Assembly (NCBI RefSeq): GCF_900107195.1
Contig: NZ_FNPB01000008.1
Span: 1 to 64,000 of the forward strand
DNA from: Halobellus clavatus
GTDB lineage: Archaea; Halobacteriota; Halobacteria; Halobacteriales; Haloferacaceae
Direction: 5' to 3'
DNA length: 64,000 nt
The notes beneath the pieces are model-generated. The model ran no database searches. It was not told the origin of the DNA and saw only the letters and a list, made by a program, of their open reading frames with translations. The stretch's first letter is position 1; each line of letters starts with the position of its first letter. Positions 43,530-52,050 of the stretch are shown here, piece by piece. The translations under genes and the position numbers were made by a program.

Positions 43530-44015
43530 CTACTGCGACGCGGTCGTCGTGGCCGTCTGCGCCTGCGACTGTGCCTCCTCGAACGTCGATTCGGGGAGCA
43601 GTGCCGTCACTCCGTCAAAGTCCAGTGCCCCGATCAACGCCGCTGCCGGCCCGCTGACCAGGACGACGCCGAACTGGTCGACGCTGTCCTCGACCGAAAT
43701 CCCGGCTTCGCTCGCCTGCTCTTCGAAGGCCGCGAGCGCTTCCTGTCGGAGTTCACTCTGTGCGTCGCGGAACTGCGCTCGGGCCTCCGACTGCGAGATA
43801 TTGCCCGAATCGAGTTCCGACCGGATCGCTGATTCGCGCTCCTGCAGCTGCTCTTGGTCCGGCTCTACGGCGGCCGTCACCGTCGCGGCGCCCCCGTTCG
43901 TGGCGGTACTGTCCGTTGTCTGTTCGGTCTGCCCGGTGTTACACCCGGCGAGCGTCGCGGCGGCCCCGACTCCGGCGAGTTCCAGAAACCGGCGACGGCC
44001 TGTGTCGAATTCCAT
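43530..44015 (-). CDS. Tat-exported lipoprotein of unknown function
   Basis: A 161-residue protein with twin-arginine signal TGRRRFLELAGVGAAATLAGC, whose lipobox LAGC marks lipid attachment. A Thr/Gln-rich linker follows, then a helical region with heptad character (EQLQERESAIRSELDSG, FRDAQSELRQEALAAFEEQA). The C-terminal part VVLVSGPAAALIGALDFDGV is hydrophobic and glycine-rich. The ATG at 44015 is chosen because it places the RR motif near the N terminus. Family not recognised. It lies between the MFS gene and tRNA-Ala. Confidence 0.8.
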   Translation of the reverse strand: MEFDTGRRRFLELAGVGAAATLAGCNTGQTEQTTDSTATNGGAATVTAAVEPDQEQLQERESAIRSELDSGNISQSEARAQFRDAQSELRQEALAAFEEQASEAGISVEDSVDQFGVVLVSGPAAALIGALDFDGVTALLPESTFEEAQSQAQTATTTASQ

Positions 44016-44179
44016 CCCCTCATCGTCGGGCTCGGATTCTGATAACCGTGGCGGAGTGGCCATCGAGCGCGCTGACGTGTGGACGGTCTGTAGTCGGTCG
44101 ATTTCGCTGGATTCGACCGTCTACGATCCGTTTCGGCGGAAACACGCGACGCTCACTGGCCACAGGTGCAGTGGAGAAG

Positions 44180-44251
44180 TGGACTCGGCGGGATTTGAAC
44201 CCGCGGCCTTCCCCGTGCCAGGGGGATGATCTACCGCTGATCTACGAGCCC
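44180..44251 (-). tRNA. tRNA-Ala (anticodon GGC)
   Basis: The minus strand folds as a 72-nt tRNA. The acceptor stem is GGGCTCG/CGAGTCC with the G3-U70 wobble pair that marks tRNA-Ala, the anticodon loop is CTGGCAC (anticodon GGC, reading GCC/GCU) in a 5-bp stem TCCCC/GGGGA, and the T arm contains GGGTTCAAATCCC. CCA is not encoded. No intron. Confidence 0.95.
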
Positions 44252-44485
44252 TCGGTCGCACTCTCAGATACCCTGCTTTTGTTCTTAAGGGCTTCGACTC
44301 GGCGAGCAACGGTCGCGGGTCGCAACGCTTTTGACGCCGTCACTGGTGGGTAAAAACGGGAACAGCACGGCCGCAAATCTGACTCGCCGCGCGGTGCGGC
44401 TTGGGATTGCGGAAGTGCGATGCGGTCGCGACCCGACCGCGTCACATCGCGTATTCTGCGGTCTGTGCCGTTCCAATCTATACCA

Positions 44486-44953
44486 ATGGCACGAATGCAC
44501 ACCCGCCGCCGCGGCTCGTCCGGTTCGGACAAGCCGGTGGCAGACGAACCCCCGGAGTGGAGTGACGTCGATCCCGACGACATCGAAGCGCGCGTCGTCG
44601 AACTCGCAGAGCAGGGCTACGAGCCCAGTCAGATCGGGCTCAAGCTCCGCGACGAAGGCGTGAAGGGCGTCCCGGTCCCCGACGTCAAAGTCGCGACGGG
44701 CAAGAAGGTCACGACGATCCTCGAAGCGCACGACGCGAAGCCCGAGATCCCCGAGGATCTCCGAAGCCTGATGGAGCGCGCAGTGCGGCTCCGCCGCCAC
44801 GTCAACGAGAACCAACAGGATATGCAGAACAAGCGCGCGCTGCAGAACACCGAGTCGAAGATCCGTCGCCTGGTCGACTACTACCGCGGCGACGAGCTCG
44901 ACGAGGACTTCACCTACACCTACGACGCCGCTGTCGAAATCCTCGAAGAATAG
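44486..44953 (+). CDS. rps15: 30S ribosomal protein S15
   Basis: A 155-residue archaeal/eukaryotic-type S15 (uS15). It starts MARMHTRRRGSSGSDKP and ends with the rRNA-binding helices (RRHVNENQQDMQNKRALQNT, SKIRRLVDYYRG). The ATG at 44486 is the only start giving the conserved N terminus. It heads a cluster S15, RecJ-like protein, Pcc1, S3Ae, with 18 bp to the next gene, a gene order I know from other haloarchaea. Confidence 0.97.
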   Translation: MARMHTRRRGSSGSDKPVADEPPEWSDVDPDDIEARVVELAEQGYEPSQIGLKLRDEGVKGVPVPDVKVATGKKVTTILEAHDAKPEIPEDLRSLMERAVRLRRHVNENQQDMQNKRALQNTESKIRRLVDYYRGDELDEDFTYTYDAAVEILEE

Positions 44954-44971
44954 CGCGTCTCACAGTCCACA

Positions 44972-46162
44972 ATGGCCTCCCGATCCGACCCCACGCCGAC
45001 CCCGGACGCACCCGCCGAGCGCGTCGCGTCGACGCTCCAGAGCGCTGGGTTCGTCCGTCTCGTCCCCACGGCTACCGGGGACGCGCTGGCGGCCGCGGGG
45101 TTGCTCTCGCGGGCGCTTCGCGGCGTCGACGTCCCCTTCCAGGTGCGCGTCGATCCGCTCGGCGCCAAACCGCCGGCGACCGACGAGGGCGTCCTCGTCG
45201 CGGTCGGGGCCGAACGTCCCGGCGCGGACGTGACGCTCGCGCCATCGGTCGGGTCGGCCGTGAGCCACCGCGCGTACGACGTGGCGTCGACGCTGGCGGG
45301 CGAGGAGCCCGATCCGGTCCTGGCGCTCGCCGGCGTCGTCGCCGGGGGCGCACACCCCGGCTCGGTCGCTGGAGCCGTGCTCGATCGGGCCGAGGCCGCT
45401 GGATCGGTCGAGCGGCGTCCCGGAATCGCGATCCCGACGGCGGACGTCGTCGACGGGCTCGCCCACTCGACGCTGTTTCACGCGCCAGTCTCGGGCGATC
45501 CCGACGCCGTCAGATCGGCGATCGGATCGCTCGCGGCGGCCGACGGGGAGCGGGCCGGGACGGAACTGGCCTCGTTCGTCGCGCTCGCGGTGGCCGGCGA
45601 CGACGAGTCGACGCCGCGAAGCGCCGACGCGGTCGAGCGGGCGTTGCGTCCGTACGCCACGCCCGACGGTCCGACGGCGACGGTCGGCGGCCTCGCCGAT
45701 GTCCTGAACGCCGTCGCCCGCGAGCGCCCCGGAACGGCCGTGGCGCTCGCACTCGGCCACGGCGGGACCGACGCCGCGCTCGAGGCGTGGCGGACACACG
45801 CCCGAACCGTCCACACGGCGCTTCGAGCGTCCCACACCGGCCGCTACGACGGCGTTTTCGCCGTCCGGAGCGACGTCGGTGCCGACGAGGACGCCCGCGC
45901 CGCCGGACGGCTGGGGGCGCTAGCCAGACTGGCTCGCGACTTCCGTTCGCCGGAGCCACTCGTCGTCGCGCTCGGCGAGGGCGTCGCAGCGGTGTCAGCC
46001 ACGGAATCCGGCGCCTCCGACGCGGCCGAGGCGATCGCCTCGGAGTTCGCCACCGGCGAGCGCGCCGCGTGGACCGGCACGCCGACCGAGGCCGTCGTCC
46101 GCTTCGATCCGGACGCGGCCGACGCCGACGTCATCGCCGCGATCAGGGAGGCCACCCGATGA
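44972..46162 (+). CDS. DHH/RecJ-like protein with degenerate catalytic motifs
   Basis: A 396-residue protein occupying the place of the haloarchaeal RecJ-like gene between S15 and Pcc1. Its N terminus FVRLVPTATGDALAAAGLLSRAL aligns with the first DHH motif (consensus THxDxDGxxAAAxL), but the metal-binding His and Asp residues are missing, and no DHH motif follows. The DHHA1-like C terminus (FRSPEPLVVALGEGVAAVSA) is also weakened. A non-catalytic, Cdc45-like binding role is therefore possible. It overlaps pcc1 by ATGA. Family placement rests on gene order plus weak motif similarity. Confidence 0.7.
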   Translation: MASRSDPTPTPDAPAERVASTLQSAGFVRLVPTATGDALAAAGLLSRALRGVDVPFQVRVDPLGAKPPATDEGVLVAVGAERPGADVTLAPSVGSAVSHRAYDVASTLAGEEPDPVLALAGVVAGGAHPGSVAGAVLDRAEAAGSVERRPGIAIPTADVVDGLAHSTLFHAPVSGDPDAVRSAIGSLAAADGERAGTELASFVALAVAGDDESTPRSADAVERALRPYATPDGPTATVGGLADVLNAVARERPGTAVALALGHGGTDAALEAWRTHARTVHTALRASHTGRYDGVFAVRSDVGADEDARAAGRLGALARLARDFRSPEPLVVALGEGVAAVSATESGASDAAEAIASEFATGERAAWTGTPTEAVVRFDPDAADADVIAAIREATR

Positions 46163-46506
46163 CCGGGAGCGACCGCGACGCGCCGACGGACGGACTCGAC
46201 ACCCCGCGAGCGGACGAGGACGAGACGACGGCACGTACAGACACGGAATCACATTCGGATACGACGCACGACAGTGCGTCGCGCACGGCCCGCCTCCGGA
46301 CGACGCACGCCGACGCCGAGACGGTGATGGCGGCGCTCCGTCCGGACAACACCGACTCGATGGAGATCAGCGTCGAGGGCGATACCCTCGTGACGACGAT
46401 CTCCCGCGAGACGACCGGCGGGCTGCAGTCCACGGTGGACGACACCGTGGTCAACCTGACGGTGGCCGACGCCATCGTCGACACTACCCAGACACACAAT
46501 GAGTGA
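46159..46506 (+). CDS. pcc1: KEOPS complex subunit Pcc1
   Basis: A 115-residue protein. After an acidic, disordered N terminus of about 40 residues it carries the Pcc1 fold: RTARLRTTHADAETVMAALRPD, MEISVEGDTLVTTISRET and a final helix TVDDTVVNLTVADAIVD. Pcc1 dimerises within KEOPS, which makes t6A37 in tRNA. It overlaps the upstream gene by ATGA and S3Ae by 8 nt (ATGAGTGA), so translation of the group is coupled. Confidence 0.88.
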   Translation: MTGSDRDAPTDGLDTPRADEDETTARTDTESHSDTTHDSASRTARLRTTHADAETVMAALRPDNTDSMEISVEGDTLVTTISRETTGGLQSTVDDTVVNLTVADAIVDTTQTHNE

Positions 46507-47146
46507 ACGATCAGTCTCGAAGCAGCAAAGCGGAAAGCGATGGTACACCCTCATCGCGCCGGAACAGTTCGACCGGACCGAGATCGGTTCGACGTTCGCA
46601 GACGAACCCGAGAAGGTCTACGGCCGAACCGTCGAGGTCACCCTCGGCGACATCACCGGCGATCAGGGCGAAAACAACACGAAACTCACCTTCAAAGTGA
46701 ACGACGTCGCCAGCGACGCGGCCTACACGGAGTTCATCAAACACGAACTCGCACGCGACTACGTCCGGAGCCTCGTCCGACGCGGGGCCTCGAAGGTCGA
46801 CGTCGCGATCACGGTCCGGACGACCGACGACTACCGCGTCCAGCTCCAGCCGGTCGCCTTCACCACGAAGAAGGCCGACCGCAGCCAAGAGCAGGCGGTC
46901 CGTCGGGTGATGATCGACCTCGTCAAGGAAGCCGCTGCCGAGCGGACCTTCGACGAACTGGTCGATAGCGTCATCGAAGGCCGACTCTCGTCGGCGATCT
47001 ACGGCGAAGCCAAGACGATCTACCCGCTCCGCCGGGTCGAAATCCAGAAACTCACCCTCGAAGCGCGGCCCGAAGAGGTCGCCGCCGAGGAAGAGGCCGC
47101 CGTCGACGTCGACGAGGAAGACGTCGCGGTCGACGACGAGGCCTGA
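46499..47146 (+). CDS. rps3ae: 30S ribosomal protein S3Ae (eS1)
   Basis: A 215-residue archaeal S3Ae. Typical segments are SGKRWYTLIAPEQFDRTEIG, GRTVEVTLGDITGDQ, KLTFKVNDV and RRVMIDLVKEAAAERTFDEL. It ends in an acidic Glu/Asp/Val-rich tail of about 25 residues usual in halophiles. It is the last gene of the S15 cluster and is followed by a small transposon-like inverted repeat. Confidence 0.97.
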   Translation: MSERSVSKQQSGKRWYTLIAPEQFDRTEIGSTFADEPEKVYGRTVEVTLGDITGDQGENNTKLTFKVNDVASDAAYTEFIKHELARDYVRSLVRRGASKVDVAITVRTTDDYRVQLQPVAFTTKKADRSQEQAVRRVMIDLVKEAAAERTFDELVDSVIEGRLSSAIYGEAKTIYPLRRVEIQKLTLEARPEEVAAEEEAAVDVDEEDVAVDDEA

Positions 47147-47215
47147 TTCGGCCGGTTCGACCAGACATTTCCTCTTTCGGTATCGGTACCCCGACGAGTG
47201 ACCCGAGCGGCAGCT

Positions 47216-47296
47216 ATCGTAGCGTTTGCAACTGATTGCTCATCCGACGTCTGCCGTCGTGCGATCGTGCGGGTGAAGACCTGCAAACGCTACGAT
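47216..47296. repeat. 81-bp element with 15-bp perfect terminal inverted repeats (MITE-like)
   Basis: atcgtagcgtttgca at 47216-47230 is the exact reverse complement of tgcaaacgctacgat at 47282-47296. The 51-bp interior holds a further short hairpin (cgacg/cgtcg around 47245-47260). It lies between S3Ae and the halocyanin gene and contains no ORF. The structure suits a miniature transposable element or palindrome-associated element; copy number cannot be judged from one window. Confidence 0.6.
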
Positions 47297-47299
47297 CGA

Positions 47300-47755
47300 T
47301 CACTCCTCGACGACGACCGTCCCCACCATTCCGGCCTGCTCGTGGGGGATACAGAAGTACTCGTACGTGCCGGGGACCTCGAAGGTATGGGACCACGTCT
47401 CGCCGCTGTCGATGATTCCTCCGAACTCGGACATGAATCCGTCCCGGGCGGCCGCCGTCGAGTCGTAGCCGCCGCTGGCGAAGAAGGCCGCGTCCTCGGG
47501 GATCCCCGAGTCGTACGCCGTGACGGTGTGTCCGCGCGAACTCGTGTTCCGCCAGACGACGCGCTCGCCCACAGCGATGGTGGTTTCCGGCGGATTGAAC
47601 GCCACTGCGGTCATCCCGACGTCGTAGTCGTTCGCCGCGCCGGCCCCAGCGCACCCGGCGAGGCCTGCGATCGTCACCGTTCCGAGGCCGGCCAGGACGT
47701 CCCGTCGGGAGCGCCGAGTCCCGTCTCGCCCGCCCGTCACAGACCGTTCGCTCAT
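47300..47755 (-). CDS. halocyanin-like blue copper lipoprotein
   Basis: A 151-residue cupredoxin. The N terminus has a twin-arginine motif (SRRDVLAGLG) and lipobox LAGC, so it is a Tat lipoprotein on the outer membrane face. The plastocyanin-type copper ligands are visible: His in RGHTVTAYD and Cys, His, Met in YFCIPHEQAGMVG. It ends in VVVEE. It probably carries electrons to the terminal oxidase; genes for subunits I and III lie 3-10 kb to the right. The ATG at 47755 is preferred; three codons upstream are also open. Confidence 0.9.
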   Translation of the reverse strand: MSERSVTGGRDGTRRSRRDVLAGLGTVTIAGLAGCAGAGAANDYDVGMTAVAFNPPETTIAVGERVVWRNTSSRGHTVTAYDSGIPEDAAFFASGGYDSTAAARDGFMSEFGGIIDSGETWSHTFEVPGTYEYFCIPHEQAGMVGTVVVEE

Positions 47756-47890
47756 ACGAGACACTCAGGATTCGAGCGCTATATGTCGCGCGGTCCGCGG
47801 CCCACTGACGTGGTTCGAGCCATCCTCTCGGCTGTCGCGTCCGGCGACCGGATGTAAAGAGGTAAACCGATCGTCCGAGTCGTCGGCGGT

Positions 47891-48592
47891 ATGAAGCCCC
47901 GGTTCGTGGGTCGGCTGGGTCTCGCCGACGCGGTCACGATCTCGAACGCCGCCCTGGGGTTCGTCGCCGCCGTCGCCGCGACGGTCGACGTCGAACTCGC
48001 GGCCCGGATTCTCCTCCTGGCGGCGATCGCGGATGCGCTCGACGGGGTAGTGGCCCGCCGGCGCGGTGGGACGACCGTCGGCCCCTATCTCGACTCGTTG
48101 GCCGACGTCGCGTCCTTTGGCGTGGGTCCCGCACTGCTGGTGGCGATGGCCGTGGCGGAGACGTGGGGCCTCGGGACCCCCCGCGGCATCGTCGCCATCG
48201 TCGGATCGGCGCTGTTCGTCGCGACGGCGGTGACGCGGCTGGGACTCTACACTGCGTACGACAGCGGCTCCGCGGAGACCGAGGGCGTCCAGACCACGCT
48301 CGCAGCGACGATTCTGGGCGCGACCGTGCTTGCGGGTTTCACGAGTCCGATCGTGCTCGTCCCGCTCGTGTACCTGCTCGCCGCGCTGATGCTCGCGCCG
48401 ATCACGTATCCGGACCTCCACGCGCAGGACGCGGTCGTGATGGGGATCGTCCAGGCGGCGGCGATCATCCTCGGGGGCCGGATGGGTCGCCAGGTGGTCG
48501 GAGCGATCGGTGAAGGGTTCGCGTACGGCCTGCTGTTTCTCGCGCTCTCGTATCTGTTCCTCGGGCCGCGGTTCTACTGGCGTCGCGACTGA
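47891..48592 (+). CDS. pssA: archaetidylserine synthase (CDP-alcohol phosphatidyltransferase)
   Basis: A 233-residue membrane enzyme. The CDP-alcohol phosphotransferase signature DG-x2-AR-x8-G-x3-D-x3-D is complete (DALDGVVARRRGG then TVGPYLDSLAD), followed by about six further hydrophobic segments. It starts MKPRFVGRLGLADAVTISNA. In Haloferax this enzyme makes archaetidylserine, a precursor needed for archaeosortase A to lipid-modify surface proteins. ArtA itself is encoded at 53370-54293, supporting the assignment. Confidence 0.88.
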   Translation: MKPRFVGRLGLADAVTISNAALGFVAAVAATVDVELAARILLLAAIADALDGVVARRRGGTTVGPYLDSLADVASFGVGPALLVAMAVAETWGLGTPRGIVAIVGSALFVATAVTRLGLYTAYDSGSAETEGVQTTLAATILGATVLAGFTSPIVLVPLVYLLAALMLAPITYPDLHAQDAVVMGIVQAAAIILGGRMGRQVVGAIGEGFAYGLLFLALSYLFLGPRFYWRRD

Positions 48593-48635
48593 TTCGACGG
48601 GCCACCGACCCCGTCGCTCCGGTCGGCCAGACCGT

Positions 48636-48911
48636 TCACATCCCCATATCGGCCGCGGCCTCGGGGACGGGGAGGTCGTGGGGCGCCACGTTGAGCAGTT
48701 CCGCGGCGTGATCGAGCGCCATATCGAATCCGTAGTAGCGCTCCAGTTCGTCGCCGTCGGCGGCCGGCCGCACTTTCAGCATCGCGTATCCCTCGCGGTT
48801 CTGTGCGATCGCGGCCGTACTCCCGTCAGATTCGAACGTCAGGAGCCGCTCAGTCTCAGTCTCGTCGTACTGCGCGGTGATCCCGTTCGCCGTCGTCTCG
48901 CGTTCCGCCAT
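48636..48911 (-). CDS. small conserved haloarchaeal protein
   Basis: A 91-residue soluble protein: MAERETTANGITAQYDETET, a beta-rich middle (RLLTFESDGSTAAIAQNREG) and a C-terminal helix with LDHAAELLNVAPHDLPVPEA. I recognise it as a widespread haloarchaeal family but know no function. It converges on pssA. Confidence 0.75.
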   Translation of the reverse strand: MAERETTANGITAQYDETETERLLTFESDGSTAAIAQNREGYAMLKVRPAADGDELERYYGFDMALDHAAELLNVAPHDLPVPEAAADMGM

Positions 48912-49027
48912 ACCACCGGTTTGGCCGCGACACAGTCGAACTTACCGGTTCGATGTGGAGCACCGGGCCCTCCGCGCGCCGGCCTCGAAGCGAAAGTAAC
49001 GTAGGAGTCGGCTCCGAGGGTCCGACA

Positions 49028-49345
49028 ATGGCCAGGTGGCTCCAGAGCGGCCGGCGGCGGGATCTATGCGCCCTGCTCTACGACGCGGGACCGATGCGCG
49101 GACAGCAACTCAAGACCGCGCTCGAACGGCACTACGAAACCCGACTGGATCCACAGTCCTTCTACGGCAGCGTCGACGCACTGGTGGACCGTGGCCTGAT
49201 CGCCGTCGAGACCGAAGGCATCCACGACGTCTACCGACTCACCGACGAGGGGGCCGAACGGGTGGACGCTCACTACGCGTGGCTCACGGCGCGGGTCGAT
49301 GACGACCCCGAAACCGCAGCGGGCGCCCCCGACGCCGAGGAGTGA
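49028..49345 (+). CDS. PadR/PhiH1-like winged-helix protein
   Basis: A 105-residue protein with a winged-helix fold: SGRRRDLCALLYDAGPMRGQ, the recognition region QSFYGSVDALVDRGLIAVET and the wing GIHDVYRLTDEGAERVDAHY. It resembles small PadR/PhiH1-type haloarchaeal regulators. The ATG at 49028 is the only plausible start. It is 118 bp upstream of the squalene synthase gene on the same strand and might regulate it, which is not testable here. Confidence 0.83.
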   Translation: MARWLQSGRRRDLCALLYDAGPMRGQQLKTALERHYETRLDPQSFYGSVDALVDRGLIAVETEGIHDVYRLTDEGAERVDAHYAWLTARVDDDPETAAGAPDAEE

Positions 49346-49463
49346 ATCGATCTCGGTTCGCACTCGGTCCAGATCTGGGTTCGAGGCGCGGGCGATCACG
49401 ATACCCCTGCGTGTTTCCCCACGAAGTTTTTTAAGCCGCCCTTCGTAGTGGGTCACACTCCGA

Positions 49464-50537
49464 ATGTCTCAGCAGGAAGAACGTCCCCGAGTCGACGAAG
49501 CCGACCTCCAGTGGTGTCACGAGTCGGTCCAGGGAGTCTCTCGCACTTTCGCGCTCACGGTGGACGTGCTCGACGAGCCGATGTCGTCGTACATCTGTCT
49601 CGGGTATCTCGTCTGCCGGATCGCCGACACCGTCGAAGACGCATCGCACATTCCGCCGGCAGAACAGGCGGCGTTACTCGACACGTACGACGCCGTGCTC
49701 GACCCCGCGGACGACACCGAGGCCGAGGCGTTCGCGGCCGCGGTCGAACCGCACCTCCCCGCGGACGAACTGACCGACGACTGGGCGGTCGTCCGCGACT
49801 CGCCGCGCGTCCTCCGGACGTTCAACAGCCTCCCGGACGACGTCCAGGAGGCGATCGTTCCGCCAGCCCGCGAACTGGTCCAGGGGATGGCGACGTTCGT
49901 CGAGCGCTACGAGGACGAAGGTGGACTCCGCATCCAGACCCGCAGCGAACTCGAAGAGTACTGTTACTACGCGGCGGGGACCGTCGGCAATCTCATCACG
50001 AACCTCGTCACGCGACATGACGTCTCCACCGACCGACGACAGCGCCTCTACGACACCGCCGAGGAGTTCGGGCTCCTGCTGCAACTGGTCAACATCTCGA
50101 AAGACGTCTACGACGACTACACCGCCGAAGACAACGTCTACCTTCCGGCCGAGTGGCTGCAAGATGCCGGCGTCCCACAGGAACAACTCGTCGACGACGA
50201 CCACCGCGCGAACGCGGCGTCGGTCGTCCGCCGGACCGCCGAACTCGCCGGGTCGTTCCTCGACGACGCGCAGACGTACCTCGAGACCGTCCCGCTCCGT
50301 GACGGGAACACGCTCGAAGCGTGGGCGATCCCCTTCCTCCTCGCGGTGGGGACGCTCCGCGAACTCCTCTCGCGACCCGAGGACGCGCTCTCCTCGACGG
50401 GCGTCAAGATCTCCCGCGAGGAGGTGCTGGCAGTCGTGAGCGATATGAGCGCCGGCCGCGACCGCGACGCGCTCGGCCAACTCCGAGAGGACATCGAAGC
50501 GGGTCCGTACCACCGGACGCTGTCGAGTGCGGACTGA
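49464..50537 (+). CDS. squalene/phytoene synthase family, squalene synthase type
   Basis: A 357-residue isoprenoid synthase that joins two farnesyl diphosphates head to head. Both Asp-rich metal motifs are present: CRIADTVEDA (Asp55, Asp59) and LLLQLVNISKDVYDDY. Upstream VSRTFALTVDVLDEP is typical. The YLVCRIADTVED form and the C-terminal region favour squalene over phytoene synthase; squalene is abundant in haloarchaeal membranes. A TATA-like tttttaagc (49427-49435) lies about 30 bp before the ATG. Confidence 0.87.
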   Translation: MSQQEERPRVDEADLQWCHESVQGVSRTFALTVDVLDEPMSSYICLGYLVCRIADTVEDASHIPPAEQAALLDTYDAVLDPADDTEAEAFAAAVEPHLPADELTDDWAVVRDSPRVLRTFNSLPDDVQEAIVPPARELVQGMATFVERYEDEGGLRIQTRSELEEYCYYAAGTVGNLITNLVTRHDVSTDRRQRLYDTAEEFGLLLQLVNISKDVYDDYTAEDNVYLPAEWLQDAGVPQEQLVDDDHRANAASVVRRTAELAGSFLDDAQTYLETVPLRDGNTLEAWAIPFLLAVGTLRELLSRPEDALSSTGVKISREEVLAVVSDMSAGRDRDALGQLREDIEAGPYHRTLSSAD

Positions 50538-50624
50538 GACCGCCCGATTCGGCACTCGGTGGCGTTCCCTGAGACACCGCGCGTTTTGGGAGGGTTTTTA
50601 GTCGTCGGATCGAAAGGGTCGTCT

Positions 50625-51485
50625 ATGGGTACCGAAGAAGCACACGACGACCACGGACACCACCTCCCGGCGGTCGAGGACTGGCCCCGCGGGTTCGGCG
50701 AGGCCAGTTGGTGGCCGTTCGTCACCGCACTCGGGGCGGCTGGCGTCTACGTCGCGGCCGCGCTGTACATTCTCGGTCGGGGTGACAGCGCCATCGTCGG
50801 CCCGATGGTCGGCCCCGCCGCGCTCGTCGCCACGATCGGCATCTTCCTCGTCGGACTGTACGGCTGGACGTATCACGCGTTCGTTGTCAAGTTCTGGTCT
50901 CGGGATGCGAGCGCCCAGAGCGCGAACAAACTCCGCTGGGGAATGCTCGCGTTCCTCGGGTCGGAGTTGGCGACGTTCGGCGGCCTGTTCGGCTATTACT
51001 TCTACATCCGCACGGGCGACTGGGAATCGATCTTCGTCGGCATTCCGGAGCTGACGGGCTCGCTCGTCCTCATCAACACGGCACTGCTGATCCTGTCGTC
51101 GATCACGCTCCACTACGCGCACCTCGCCATCCGGAAGAACGACCGGCGCAAGTTCATCGGCGGGCTCGCGGGCACGCTCCTCCTCGGGGTCGTCTTCATC
51201 GGCGGGCAGGTGTATGAGTACTACGAGTTCATCATCCACGAGGGCTTCACGCTCACCTCCGGGTTCTTCGGATCGGCGTTCTTCGGCCTCACCGGGCTGC
51301 ACGGTCTCCACGTCAGCCTCGGCGCGGTCCTCCTAGGGATCGTGTTCGCCCGCGCGCTGCTGGGACAGTACTCCGCGGAACGCCACGTCTCCGTGAGTAC
51401 GGCCTCGATGTATTGGCACTTCGTCGACGTCGTCTGGATCTTCCTCGTCGTCGTTCTCTACGTCGGCGCGGAAGTCGGCGGCTGA
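50625..51485 (+). CDS. coxC: cytochrome c oxidase subunit III
   Basis: A 286-residue membrane protein with seven predicted transmembrane segments and subunit III signatures: SWWPFVTALGAAGVYVA, WGMLAFLGSELATFGGLFGYY with the conserved Glu, LTGLHGLHVSLGAVLLGI and SMYWHFVDVVWIFLVVVLY at the C terminus. A His-rich start MGTEEAHDDHGHHLP precedes helix 1. It is a subunit of the heme-copper oxidase whose subunit I lies 6.6 kb to the right. A TATA-like gtttttagt lies 25 bp upstream. Confidence 0.93.
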   Translation: MGTEEAHDDHGHHLPAVEDWPRGFGEASWWPFVTALGAAGVYVAAALYILGRGDSAIVGPMVGPAALVATIGIFLVGLYGWTYHAFVVKFWSRDASAQSANKLRWGMLAFLGSELATFGGLFGYYFYIRTGDWESIFVGIPELTGSLVLINTALLILSSITLHYAHLAIRKNDRRKFIGGLAGTLLLGVVFIGGQVYEYYEFIIHEGFTLTSGFFGSAFFGLTGLHGLHVSLGAVLLGIVFARALLGQYSAERHVSVSTASMYWHFVDVVWIFLVVVLYVGAEVGG

Positions 51486-51707
51486 CGCAGCGAGCCGAGG
51501 CGCCCCCTTTCGGATTCTTCTGATTCCACCGTTTCTCCACCGACGTCTGGAGCCCCGGCTCCGCGCCGTATCCGGGACGTCGGACCGCGATCGGACGCCT
51601 CCGAGATGTCGAGTCTCTCCGGGCGTGCTCGGGCGACCCGAGACGCTCGGGTGCCTGCGGCCTCCCGAACCGGATCAGTTTTCACCGTTCGTGGTGCGTT
51701 ATCAGAT

Positions 51708-51923
51708 ATGAGCGACGAGTCCGACGATCCGACGGTGCCGATCGTGTGCGAGGCCTGCGATACGACCTCGCGCGTCCCGCTCTCGGAACTGCGCGAGTCG
51801 CTGGATGCACACAACGAGAAGCGTCACGACGGGGCGGAGAAGGCGCAGGTCGATCCGGTCCTGGCCGACGCACTCGCAGACGCCGTCGCCGACGACCTCG
51901 GACTGCTCGACGAGGAGCCCTGA
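51708..51923 (+). CDS. small zinc-finger-like protein, 71 residues
   Basis: MSDESDDPTVPIVCEACDTT contains a CxxC pair, and HNEKRH 18-20 residues later supplies two His, giving a C2H2-type zinc finger within 71 residues. The rest is an acidic, Ala-rich helix. The upstream in-frame sequence to 51606 is non-acidic shadow, so the ATG at 51708 is preferred. Family not recognised. It lies just upstream of dphB. Confidence 0.7.
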   Translation: MSDESDDPTVPIVCEACDTTSRVPLSELRESLDAHNEKRHDGAEKAQVDPVLADALADAVADDLGLLDEEP

Positions 51924-52050
51924 TCCACCGAGGCGGTGGGGAGGCGCTGCAGGCGACGGTGTGAGACGAATCCGACGTGTGGCGCGGTTCCCGACACCTG
52001 CACACGACGGCTTTCACGCGCTTTATGATCGCGGCCGCACAGGTCTCGAT

